From Elusimicrobiota bacterium (GTDB lineage Bacteria > Elusimicrobiota > Elusimicrobia > UBA1565), in assembly GCA_016196755.1 (NCBI GenBank), contig JACPXC010000026.1, forward strand, positions 1 through 61,244: 61,244 nt of DNA, read 5' to 3'. Shown here one piece after another: positions 1-6,802 of this stretch. A model generated the notes under the pieces. That model was not told where the DNA came from. It did no database searches and worked only from the letters and a program-made list of their open reading frames with translations. Made by a program: the position numbers and the translations under genes. Position 1 is the first letter of the stretch; each line of letters begins with the position of its first letter.

Positions 1-92
1 AGATGGCCCTCATGTATTCCCATTTGGCCCGTGGGCTCATCTTCGACGCCTCCGAAAGGCGCGTTATATTGCGCCGTTCGGTAACATCTTAA
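1..92 (+). CDS. possible 3' end of a truncated gene (tyrosine-recombinase-like tail?)
   Basis: A reading frame is open from the left window edge (frame starting at base 3) to a TAA at 90-92. Its last residues include MALMYSHLARG, which loosely resembles the C-terminal active-site Tyr region of phage-type integrases (M..RYAHL..). Only about 29 residues are visible, so both the reality of the gene and the family are guesses. It would place a recombinase next to the nucleotidyltransferase pair that follows. Confidence 0.25.
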   Translation, partial: MALMYSHLARGLIFDASERRVILRRSVTS

Positions 93-125
93 GTGAGTAA
101 GCGACCCCCGTTTCGGTAACATCTT
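77..125. repeat. 14-bp direct repeat upstream of the nucleotidyltransferase pair
   Basis: TTCGGTAACATCTT occurs exactly at 77-90 and again at 112-125, 35 bp apart. The copies lie just upstream of the small gene starting at 145. The GTAACAT core recurs in the operator-like sites at 56308-56329 and 56390-56396. The spacing and promoter-proximal position suggest a regulator binding site, but direct repeats could also mark an insertion junction. Confidence 0.5.
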
Positions 126-144
126 GGCTGATTAAATACGCGTC

Positions 145-384
145 ATGGACAATCGGCGGCTCAGGCCCTATACTTTGGGTATGCCTCGCCGTCTGAGCGT
201 CCGCGTCCTCGGTCAAGACGCTTGGCCCGATGCGCGGGTCGAGCAGCGCTCCTATTGGCTGTCTCGTCCTCCGGCCGCCCGCGTCGACGCCGGCCGGGAC
301 CTCCTGCGCAGGGTGCGCGCGTGGTTCCATCTGACGATCCCTTCTCGCTCGGCCTTCTTCGGCGCCATCAAGCACCTGCATTGA
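145..384 (+). CDS. small conserved partner of a nucleotidyltransferase
   Basis: This 79-residue basic protein contains the stretch YWLSRPPAARVDAGRDLLRR. That pattern (YW-S-PPxER...LLRR) is what I associate with short proteins encoded directly before minimal nucleotidyltransferase genes. Its TGA (382-384) overlaps the ATG (384) of the next gene as TGATG, so the two are probably translationally coupled. There is no Shine-Dalgarno sequence; an AT-rich TTAAAT lies seven bases before the ATG. It may be an antitoxin-like or regulatory partner; no catalytic motif is visible. Confidence 0.55.
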   Translation: MDNRRLRPYTLGMPRRLSVRVLGQDAWPDARVEQRSYWLSRPPAARVDAGRDLLRRVRAWFHLTIPSRSAFFGAIKHLH

Positions 385-845
385 TGCCGGAGACTCCCGA
401 AGAGGACTCCGCCCTCCACCTCTTCGACGAGGTCGTCGCGGCATTTAACAAGCACGGGGTGGACTACATGGTCATCGGCGGGTTCGCCGTCATCTATCAC
501 GGCCATGTTCGAGCGACCGAAGACCTCGACCTGTTCGTTCGTCGCAGCCGGGAAAACGTGAACAAGGTCATCGCCGCTCTAGACGAGGTGAGCGGCGGCG
601 AACTGAAGCTTCCCCCGGAAGTATTCACGGAAGGGAAGGGAGTGCTTCTCGGTGAAGCGCCTCTGCGCATCGACGTCCTGTCCCAAATCGCCGGGATCGA
701 CTTCGACTCGGCCTGGGGCCGTCGGGAAACTGACCGATTCGGTCCGGCTACGGTCTGCTACCTAGGCCGCGAGGATCTTATCGCCAACAAGCGCGCCGCC
801 GGCCGCCCGCAGGACCTCGTCGACGCGGCTGAACTCGAAAAGTAG
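384..845 (+). CDS. nucleotidyltransferase-fold protein (DUF6036/AbiEii-like)
   Basis: The protein (153 aa from the chosen ATG) has the pol-beta-type nucleotidyltransferase core: VIGGFAVIYHG, then RATEDLDLFVR with the acidic D-x-D pair, and later RIDVLSQIAG and DLIANKRAAGRPQDLVDA, which is the usual C-terminal K...RxKD-like segment of DUF6036/AbiEii proteins. The start at 384 is preferred over an in-frame start at 222 because the added residues are low-complexity and the TGATG overlap with the preceding gene fits coupling. Proteins of this class are often toxin or defence components paired with a small gene, as here. The substrate is unknown. Confidence 0.75.
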   Translation: MPETPEEDSALHLFDEVVAAFNKHGVDYMVIGGFAVIYHGHVRATEDLDLFVRRSRENVNKVIAALDEVSGGELKLPPEVFTEGKGVLLGEAPLRIDVLSQIAGIDFDSAWGRRETDRFGPATVCYLGREDLIANKRAAGRPQDLVDAAELEK

Positions 846-917
846 CCGCGCTCAGACCGAAGGACCCTACTCGGCGGCCTGACCCTCCAGCCGGGCGAGG
901 AGTGGTCCGGAGGCCCC

Positions 918-1862
918 ATGCGATACGCCCTCTTAGCCCTCTCCTTGGTCCTGGCCGCCCAGCCCGCCCACGCGGCCTCGAAGCTCAAGAAGTTCAAGAA
1001 GCTGCTCGTCTGCGGCGTCACCGGCGAGCAGAACGCCACGGTCGACCTAGAAGGCAAGGGCAAGGCGCTCGTGAGCACCAAGGAGGCCTTGGATGCCAGC
1101 GCGAAGACTTTGGCAGCGGAGCTCTCGGCCGCCGGCATCGGCATGGTGCCCTTCGCCGACGCCGCGGCGGCCGCCGAGGCTCGCATGGACCGGAAGGAGA
1201 AGGCTATGGAGGGGCAGCTCGACGACTATGCGGCCACCGCGGGCGCGGCGGCCGGCGGAGCGGAGATCGCGGGGATGAACGCCGCGATGCAGGCGGCGAT
1301 GAACAACCCCGCCCTGACGCCGGAGATGCGCGAGCAGATGCGCAAGGCCTTCGGCGCCTCGGCCGGCCAGGCCGCCGCCGGGACGCAGGCCAAGGTCCAG
1401 TCCGGCAACGTCAACATGATGAAGGCAGCGAAGGCGGGCAGGAAGGCGCAGGTCGGGAAAGACGGCAGTCCCTCGACCTGGCATGCCCGCCAGTTCTGCC
1501 CGGAACCTAAGGACGCGATCTTTCCCGACGCGCCCGGCGACGGACCGTCAGACCGCGGCGAGGCCTTCGCCTTCCTGGACGAGGTCGGCGCCGACGGCTG
1601 GCTTTTCGTCGACGCGAAGTTCGGCGAAAGCATAACAACGGTCACCGAGCAGGCGTGGAAGCTCACCCAAACGAGCTTCAATCCGCGCTGGGTCTACGAG
1701 GTGAAGTATTACGACAAGAAGGGCAAGATGGTATGGGGAAACCGCAAGCCCATCCGGAGCAAGGACATTAAGCTCGGTAAGACCGCGGCCGGGGCACAGA
1801 AGGCTGTCGACGCCAGCGCCCGCGACTCCATGAAGACGCTCGTCGCGGAGATGACGAAGTAG
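918..1862 (+). CDS. exported protein of unknown function
   Basis: The 314-residue product begins with a clear signal peptide (MRYALLALSLVLAAQPAHA) and continues with an Ala/Lys-rich, largely helical sequence. Residues about 85-190 are rich in A, M, Q and G with no cysteine pairs, and the C-terminal third contains more folded-looking sequence (FAFLDEVGADGWLFVDAKFG, WVYEVKYYDKKGKMVWGN). A GGAGG lies a few bases before the ATG. I recognise no family; the C-terminal half suggests a lipoprotein-like or CsgG-like periplasmic fold, which is speculation. It converges with the ABC-F gene with a gap of three bases. Confidence 0.75.
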   Translation: MRYALLALSLVLAAQPAHAASKLKKFKKLLVCGVTGEQNATVDLEGKGKALVSTKEALDASAKTLAAELSAAGIGMVPFADAAAAAEARMDRKEKAMEGQLDDYAATAGAAAGGAEIAGMNAAMQAAMNNPALTPEMREQMRKAFGASAGQAAAGTQAKVQSGNVNMMKAAKAGRKAQVGKDGSPSTWHARQFCPEPKDAIFPDAPGDGPSDRGEAFAFLDEVGADGWLFVDAKFGESITTVTEQAWKLTQTSFNPRWVYEVKYYDKKGKMVWGNRKPIRSKDIKLGKTAAGAQKAVDASARDSMKTLVAEMTK

Positions 1863-1865
1863 CGC

Positions 1866-3644
1866 CTACGCGCCGCCTAGCCGCTTGAGCCGGTCGGTCT
1901 TCTCGCCGAGCTGGTTCTGGACGGTCTCCATCTCGTCGCCCAGCGACTGGACCTTGGCGAAGTCGGCGTAGAGCTCGGGGTCGGCGAGCTTTCCCGCCAG
2001 CTCCTCCAGGCGTATCTCGAGGTCCAGGATCTCGCGCTCGAGGCGCTCCTTCTCCTTGGCCTGGCGCTTGACGTCGACCCGGCTCGGCCCGGCCGGGGCG
2101 GCGGCGGCCTCCGGCACGTCGGCCTTCGGCGGCAGGACCTCGGCCGAGAACTCCCCGTCGGCGATCATCTGCGCGCGGCGGCGCTCGAAGTACTCGTAGT
2201 TGCCCGGGAAGTAGCGCACCCTGCCGTGGTCGACGTGGACGACGTGCGTGGCCAGGCGGTTGACGAAGTAGATGTCGTGGCTGATGAGGCAGACCGTGCC
2301 TTCGAACTCGCTCAGGGCCGCCGCCAGCGCCTCCACCGAGGCCATATCCAAGTGGGTGGTCGGCTCGTCGAGGAAGAGGCAGTTCGGGGCCTCGAGCAGG
2401 ATCTTGACCAAGGCCAGGCGGCTCTTCTCGCCGCCCGAGAGGACATGGACGGGCTTGAAGATCGAGTCGCCGGAGAACAGGAAGGTGCCGAGGATGGTGC
2501 GCACCGCCAGTTCCCCGGTCTCGCGGTTGGCCGAGAGCGCCTCCTGGAAGACGGTCTTGTCGCCGGCGAGCTGTTCGGCGCGGTGCTGGGAGAAGTAGCC
2601 GGTCGTCACCTCGTGGCCCAGGCTGCGCTCGCCCTTCTCGAAGGGCAAGACGCCGGCCAGCATCCGGAGCAGGGTCGACTTCCCGGCCCCGTTGTGGCCG
2701 ACGAAGGCCAGCCGCCAGCCGCGCTCGAGCTCGAAGTCCAGGCCCTCGTAGACCTTGTTGGCGCCGTAGGATTTGTCGACGCCCTTGAGCTGCAGGACGC
2801 GCACGCCGCTGCGTCTGGGCTGCGGGAAGCGGATCTTCATCACCCGGTTCTCGGGCGGCACCTCGATGCGCTCGAGCTTCTCGAGGCGCTTGAGCATGCT
2901 CTGAGCGCGGGCCGCCGTCGAGTGGCGCACGCGGTTGCGGGCCACGAAGTCCTCCATCGCCGCGATCTCCTCCTGCTGCTGCTTGTAGGCCTTGATGAGC
3001 TTCTCCTTCTCGGCCTCGCGCGCGGCGAGGAAATCGCCGTAGGCGCCCGGATAGACCACGAGCTTGTGGTCCTGCACGCTGACCATCGCGCGCGTGACGT
3101 GGTCCATGAAGTCGCGGTCGTGGGAGACCAGGAGCAGGGCGCCCTTGCGCTTGAGCAAGTAGTCGCGCAGCCAGAACGTCGAGTCCAAGTCCAGGTGGTT
3201 GGTCGGCTCGTCGAGGAGCAGGAGGTCCGGGTCGTCGACCAGGAGGCGCGCCATCGACACGCGCATGGCCCAGCCGCCCGAGAGCTCCTTGATCGCGCGC
3301 TCGAAGTCCGTCCCCTTGAACCCGAGGCCCATCAGGATGGCCTTGGCGCGCGCCGTGAGGCGCCCGTCGGCGTCCTCGGTGCCGGCCAAGGCCCCGGCCA
3401 GCACCGAGCCCTCGGACAGCGGCGCGTTCTCCTGGGCCAGGTAGCCGACCCGCACCCCGCGCTTGATCGAGAGCTCTCCCGAGTCGGCCTCGAGCTCGCC
3501 GAGCAGCATCTTGAGCAAAGTCGACTTCCCGGCCCCGTTTGGCCCCACGAGGGCGAAGCGGTCGCCGGCGTTGATCTGCAGGTCGGCCCCGTCGAAGAGC
3601 AGCTGGCGGGCGAAGGACTTGTGGACGCCGCGCAGGGTGATCAT
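1866..3644 (-). CDS. ABC-F family ATPase (translation-associated)
   Basis: The 592-residue protein holds two ABC ATPase domains and no membrane domain. Domain 1 has Walker A GPNGAGKS (34-41), signature LSGGWAMR and Walker B LLLLDEPTNHLD. A charged helical linker (EAEKEKLIKAYKQQQEEI and following) joins it to domain 2, which has GHNGAGKS, LSGGEKSR and FLDEPTTHLD; a coiled-coil tail follows. This is the ABC-F plan (EttA, Uup, YheS), whose members act on ribosomes. The start at 3644 is supported by the ATGA overlap with the stop of the upstream hydroxylase gene and by the MITLRGVHKSF N-terminus. It is the last gene of a three-gene coupled run (epimerase, hydroxylase, ABC-F). Confidence 0.93.
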   Translation of the reverse strand: MITLRGVHKSFARQLLFDGADLQINAGDRFALVGPNGAGKSTLLKMLLGELEADSGELSIKRGVRVGYLAQENAPLSEGSVLAGALAGTEDADGRLTARAKAILMGLGFKGTDFERAIKELSGGWAMRVSMARLLVDDPDLLLLDEPTNHLDLDSTFWLRDYLLKRKGALLLVSHDRDFMDHVTRAMVSVQDHKLVVYPGAYGDFLAAREAEKEKLIKAYKQQQEEIAAMEDFVARNRVRHSTAARAQSMLKRLEKLERIEVPPENRVMKIRFPQPRRSGVRVLQLKGVDKSYGANKVYEGLDFELERGWRLAFVGHNGAGKSTLLRMLAGVLPFEKGERSLGHEVTTGYFSQHRAEQLAGDKTVFQEALSANRETGELAVRTILGTFLFSGDSIFKPVHVLSGGEKSRLALVKILLEAPNCLFLDEPTTHLDMASVEALAAALSEFEGTVCLISHDIYFVNRLATHVVHVDHGRVRYFPGNYEYFERRRAQMIADGEFSAEVLPPKADVPEAAAAPAGPSRVDVKRQAKEKERLEREILDLEIRLEELAGKLADPELYADFAKVQSLGDEMETVQNQLGEKTDRLKRLGGA

Positions 3645-4408
3645 GGGCCGAGCCTCACAGGGGACGCCAGGAACCCGCGCGGCGACAGGGCGCCCGCCCG
3701 GCCCTCCGGCAGACCGAGGACCTCGAGCTCTTCCCGCGTCGCCTCGGCCAGGGTGCCGAAGAGCCGGTCCCAGAGCAGGAAGATCGTCGAGAAGTTCATA
3801 TCCCGCGTCCGGCGCGACGCCGTGTGGTGCGCCGCATGCAGGCGCGGCGTCATGAGCAGGAGACGGACAGGCGGTTCGGCGCGGCCGAGGTCGACGTTGG
3901 CGTGATGGAACTGGGCGCAGGCTGTGATGGCCGTCTCGAAGAGGACGAAGGCCAGAGGGGATGGCCCCCAGGCCAGGAGCCATAAGGCCTTCATCCCGCC
4001 CGAGAGGACCAGCTCGCCGAAGTGGAAGCGCAGCGAGGTCGTGGCGTCGAGCTCGGTGTCGGAGTGATGGGCGCGGTGAAAGCGCCAGAAGAACGCGACG
4101 CGGTGGTTCATGCGATGCCACCAGTAGTCCAACAGGTCCAGGACGGCCAGCGAGACCGCTATCTCGGTCCAGCCCGACAGGCCCAGGAGGCCCGCGGCGC
4201 CCCAGCCCTTGGCGCGGACGAAGGCCGCCCAAGCCAAGAGCGGCGGCACCAAGGCCCAGCGCATGAGCGCGGTATTGAACGCCCCCACGCCCAGGTGGAA
4301 GGCCAGGCGGCGGCCGCGGCCCGCGCGCCAGGGCCGGGCCGGGACAAGGCCTTCCCAGAGCAGCATGAGGACGAGGCCGGCGAGGAATACCGCGGGACGC
4401 CAGGACAT
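3641..4408 (-). CDS. sterol desaturase / fatty acid hydroxylase family membrane protein
   Basis: The 255-residue integral membrane protein has the histidine boxes of the FA_hydroxylase superfamily: DYWWHRMNH, FHRAHHS, and later LHAAHHT plus FHHANVD. These ligate a di-iron centre that hydroxylates or desaturates lipids. Several hydrophobic segments precede the first box. The ATG at 4408 overlaps the stop of the upstream epimerase (TGATG), and its own stop overlaps the ABC-F start (ATGA), so the three genes are likely co-translated. The lipid substrate cannot be read from the sequence. Confidence 0.9.
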   Translation of the reverse strand: MSWRPAVFLAGLVLMLLWEGLVPARPWRAGRGRRLAFHLGVGAFNTALMRWALVPPLLAWAAFVRAKGWGAAGLLGLSGWTEIAVSLAVLDLLDYWWHRMNHRVAFFWRFHRAHHSDTELDATTSLRFHFGELVLSGGMKALWLLAWGPSPLAFVLFETAITACAQFHHANVDLGRAEPPVRLLLMTPRLHAAHHTASRRTRDMNFSTIFLLWDRLFGTLAEATREELEVLGLPEGRAGALSPRGFLASPVRLGP

Positions 4409-5310
4409 CAGCGCCCCAGCAGATGGCGCAGGGCGCCTTCGAGCTCGGGATGCTTGAAGGTGTAGCCCGCCTTCTTGAGGCGCGCCGGCAGCACGCGCTG
4501 GCCGGCCAAGAGCAGGGCCTCGCCCATCTCCCCGAAGAGCACGCGGACCATGAAGGCCGGCAGCGGCAGGGCCGCCGGCCGGCGCAGGACACGACCTAGG
4601 GTCGCCGCGAACTTGGCGCTGGTCACCGCGCCGGGGGCCGTGACATTGACCGGCCCCTTGAGCGAGCGCTCGGCCGCGCAGTGACGCAGAGCGCCCACGA
4701 CGTCGCCCAAGGCCACCCAGGACATCCACTGCTGGCCGTCGCCCACCGGCCCGCCCAGACCGAGCTTAAAAGGGGTCAGCATCTTGGCCAGCGCGCCGCC
4801 GTCGGGGGAGAGCACGACGCCCAGCCGGGCGTTGACGACCCGGATGCCGGCCCGGGCCGCCGGCTCGGCCGCCTCTTCCCAGGCCCGGCAGACCTGGGCC
4901 AAGAAGTCGCCGCCCGGCCCGGCGGTCTCGTCGAGGGCGTCGTCGCAGTCGCCGTAGTAGCCCACGGCGGAGGCGCAGACCAAGACCCGCGGCTTGCGCT
5001 TGAGGCCGGCCAGAGCCCCGGCCACGGCGGCGGTGCCGCGCACCCGGCTGTCGCGGATGGCGGCCTTGCGCGCGGGCGTCCAGCGCCCGGCGGCGATGTT
5101 TTCCCCGGCCAGGTGCACGACGGCGTCGACGCCCTCGAGGCCCGGTCCGACCTCCCCCGTGGCGGGGTCCCAGAAGACCCCGGGGGCGTCCTTTCGGCGC
5201 ACGAGGGGGACCATCTCGTGGCCGTCGGCTTTGAAGGAGGCCGCCAGGGCCGTCCCAATGAGTCCCGACGCGCCGCTCAGCGCGACGCGTTGGGCGACGC
5301 TACTTGCCAA
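4408..5310 (-). CDS. TIGR01777-type NAD(P)-dependent epimerase (YfcH-like)
   Basis: The 300-residue protein starts with a Rossmann motif GASGLIG (13-19) and has VDAVVHLAGENIAAGRW, SRVRGT and SAVGYYGD, followed by a DUF1731-like C-terminus (ALRHLLGR). This matches the SDR39U1/YfcH family, extended SDR enzymes of uncertain substrate. The ATG at 5310 lies within the last codons of the small gene upstream (stop 5300-5302), giving an 11-base overlap. It is the second gene of a four-gene minus-strand run. Confidence 0.9.
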   Translation of the reverse strand: MASSVAQRVALSGASGLIGTALAASFKADGHEMVPLVRRKDAPGVFWDPATGEVGPGLEGVDAVVHLAGENIAAGRWTPARKAAIRDSRVRGTAAVAGALAGLKRKPRVLVCASAVGYYGDCDDALDETAGPGGDFLAQVCRAWEEAAEPAARAGIRVVNARLGVVLSPDGGALAKMLTPFKLGLGGPVGDGQQWMSWVALGDVVGALRHCAAERSLKGPVNVTAPGAVTSAKFAATLGRVLRRPAALPLPAFMVRVLFGEMGEALLLAGQRVLPARLKKAGYTFKHPELEGALRHLLGR

Positions 5311-5485
5311 GCGCTTCGAGCTCCTGCTTGGCGCGGGCGAGTTCGGCTTCCATGGAGGCGATGAACTTCTCGGTGTACTTGCGCTCCAGGTGGTCGGGAG
5401 GGAAGAAAGCCAGGCGGCCGCGCATCTCGGGGATGGATTGTTCGATCCCCATGATCGTCCGCTCCAGCCTTTCTCTGGCGTCCAT
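5300..5485 (-). CDS. small coiled-coil protein
   Basis: The 61-residue product begins MDARERLERTIMGIEQ and ends with a charged helix rich in E, K and A (FIASMEAELARAKQELEALGK), so it is probably one or two amphipathic helices. A longer in-frame extension upstream would run antisense through the peroxiredoxin gene and was rejected. It overlaps the epimerase start and leads the minus-strand operon. Only 21 bases separate it from the divergent peroxiredoxin gene. Function unknown. Confidence 0.65.
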   Translation of the reverse strand: MDARERLERTIMGIEQSIPEMRGRLAFFPPDHLERKYTEKFIASMEAELARAKQELEALGK

Positions 5486-5492
5486 TCTAATT

Positions 5493-5500
5493 GTTATACT
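5493..5500. promoter_or_regulatory. overlapping divergent -10 elements, bcp / small coiled-coil gene
   Basis: The 21-base gap between the divergent starts at 5485 and 5507 contains GTTATACT. On the plus strand TATACT (5495-5500) ends six bases before the peroxiredoxin ATG. On the minus strand TATAAC (5493-5498) ends seven bases before the other ATG. Neither gene has a Shine-Dalgarno sequence, so both transcripts are probably leaderless and share one melting region. Confidence 0.55.
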
Positions 5501-5506
5501 TAACCC

Positions 5507-5980
5507 ATGGCCGCCAAGACAACCAAGGACCTCAAACCCGGCGACAAGGCCCCGGCTTTTGATTGCCTCGACGAGAAAGGGCAGCGACATGCTCTCAAGG
5601 ATTATAAGGGCAAGACCGTAATCCTCTACTTTTATCCGAAAGACGACACCCCGGGCTGCACCATCCAGGCCTGCGATTTCCGCGATAATATCGCCGCTTT
5701 CAAGGCCAAAGGGGCCGTCGTGCTCGGCGTCAGCCCTGATTCGGCGGCATCGCACCAGAAATTCATCAACAAATTCGGCCTTAATTTCCCCCTGCTCAGC
5801 GACGGGGACCAGGCCGTCTGCGAGGCCTACGGGGTCTGGAAGAAGAAGTCCTTCATGGGTAAGGAATACATGGGCGTGGAACGCTCGACCTTCGTCATCG
5901 GCGGCGACGGCAAGCTGCTCTTCATGGAGCGCGGCGTCACCCCGAAGGGTCACGCCGCCGCCATGCTGGAGAAAGCATAA
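5507..5980 (+). CDS. bcp: thioredoxin-dependent peroxiredoxin, Bcp/PrxQ type
   Basis: The 157-residue protein has the Bcp active site YPKDDTPGCTIQACDFRDN with peroxidatic Cys51 and the resolving Cys56 five residues later, as in atypical 2-Cys BCP/PrxQ enzymes. The conserved GVSPDSAASHQKFINKFGL and RSTFVIGGDGKL segments follow. It reduces H2O2 and alkyl hydroperoxides using thioredoxin. Its TAA overlaps the ATG of the ferredoxin gene (TAATG), which suggests coupled synthesis of a peroxide scavenger and an iron-sulfur protein. Confidence 0.95.
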   Translation: MAAKTTKDLKPGDKAPAFDCLDEKGQRHALKDYKGKTVILYFYPKDDTPGCTIQACDFRDNIAAFKAKGAVVLGVSPDSAASHQKFINKFGLNFPLLSDGDQAVCEAYGVWKKKSFMGKEYMGVERSTFVIGGDGKLLFMERGVTPKGHAAAMLEKA

Positions 5981-6387
5981 TGGCCGCCCCGATGAACGCC
6001 GCGCGCCGCGCCGCCCTGGTCAAGGGCGCCTCCAAGGCCAAGATCAAGGCCCGCGTCGACCTCGCCGGCTGCACCGGCTGCGAGGTCTGCATCTCGGCCT
6101 GTCCCGTGCCGACCTGCATCGAACCCTTCGGCGACGACATCTCGACGCGCGGCGTCTACGTCAACTTCGACCTCTGCATCGGCTGCAAGCTCTGCGTGAA
6201 GGACTGCCCGTGGGACACCATCGAGATGGTCCCCACCCCCACCGTGGAGGGGCAGGTCACCAGCCTCGAGTCCGCCCAGGTCCATGAGACGCCGATCTTC
6301 GAGCACATCGACCTGCTCGAGGAGCGCGTGAAGGCGCCCTTGCAGCAGAAGGGCATCGGCGCCGATAACGGCCTCCCAAGCCGTTAG
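5980..6387 (+). CDS. 2x[4Fe-4S] ferredoxin-type protein
   Basis: The 135-residue protein carries two CxxCxxCxxxC clusters: CTGCEVCISAC (Cys31, 34, 37, 41) with an extra Cys46, and CIGCKLCVKDCP (Cys66, 69, 72, 76). The spacing is that of bacterial 8Fe-8S ferredoxins. It has about 25 extra basic residues at the N-terminus and a 50-residue C-terminal tail. It probably acts as a cytoplasmic electron carrier; the partner enzyme is not evident nearby. It is co-translated with bcp. Confidence 0.88.
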   Translation: MAAPMNAARRAALVKGASKAKIKARVDLAGCTGCEVCISACPVPTCIEPFGDDISTRGVYVNFDLCIGCKLCVKDCPWDTIEMVPTPTVEGQVTSLESAQVHETPIFEHIDLLEERVKAPLQQKGIGADNGLPSR

Positions 6388-6406
6388 CAGTGCAGGATCA
6401 GCGGCG

Positions 6407-6775
6407 ATGAGCTTCGGTGCGGCGGTCCTGGTCGCGGCGGTTTATGCCGCCTACTCAGGCAGCTTCTATGTTATTGACTGGCTTTTCGCCCACGGCCATC
6501 CCCGGTTGGCGGCCGTGGCGGCCGTCTCGGCGCTCCTGGTGAATTGGGCGGCGGCCGCGGTCGCGACCTCCGGGCACAGCGACAGGGCGGGGAACCTGCT
6601 CTGGCTCCTCTTCGGCGCGGCCATCCCGTTCCTCGGAGGGCTGGGCCTGGCGTGCTTCGGCGACGGCGATTCGCACCGGAGCACCGGCATCGCGCTGATG
6701 GTCGGCACGATCGTGCCCGTCGTGATCTTCCTCTACATCGGCTGGGGCCACCTTCGCGGAAGAGCTCTGCGATAG
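6407..6775 (+). CDS. small integral membrane protein
   Basis: The 122-residue protein is predicted to have four hydrophobic segments: residues about 5-25, 33-55, 60-82 and 95-113 (GIALMVGTIVPVVIFLYIGW). No charged motif or family signature is recognisable. It follows the ferredoxin gene by 19 bases on the same strand and may be the third gene of that operon. Confidence 0.7.
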   Translation: MSFGAAVLVAAVYAAYSGSFYVIDWLFAHGHPRLAAVAAVSALLVNWAAAAVATSGHSDRAGNLLWLLFGAAIPFLGGLGLACFGDGDSHRSTGIALMVGTIVPVVIFLYIGWGHLRGRALR

Positions 6776-6786
6776 CCCGTGCTTGC

Positions 6787-6802
6787 GGCGCCGGGCGGCG
6801 CC
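6787..6802. terminator. GC hairpin between convergent genes
   Basis: GGCGCC-GGGC-GGCGCC forms a six-base-pair stem in the 27-base gap between the membrane protein stop and the Fic gene stop. It is followed by TTA only, with no clear U tract, so intrinsic termination is plausible but weak. Confidence 0.4.
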
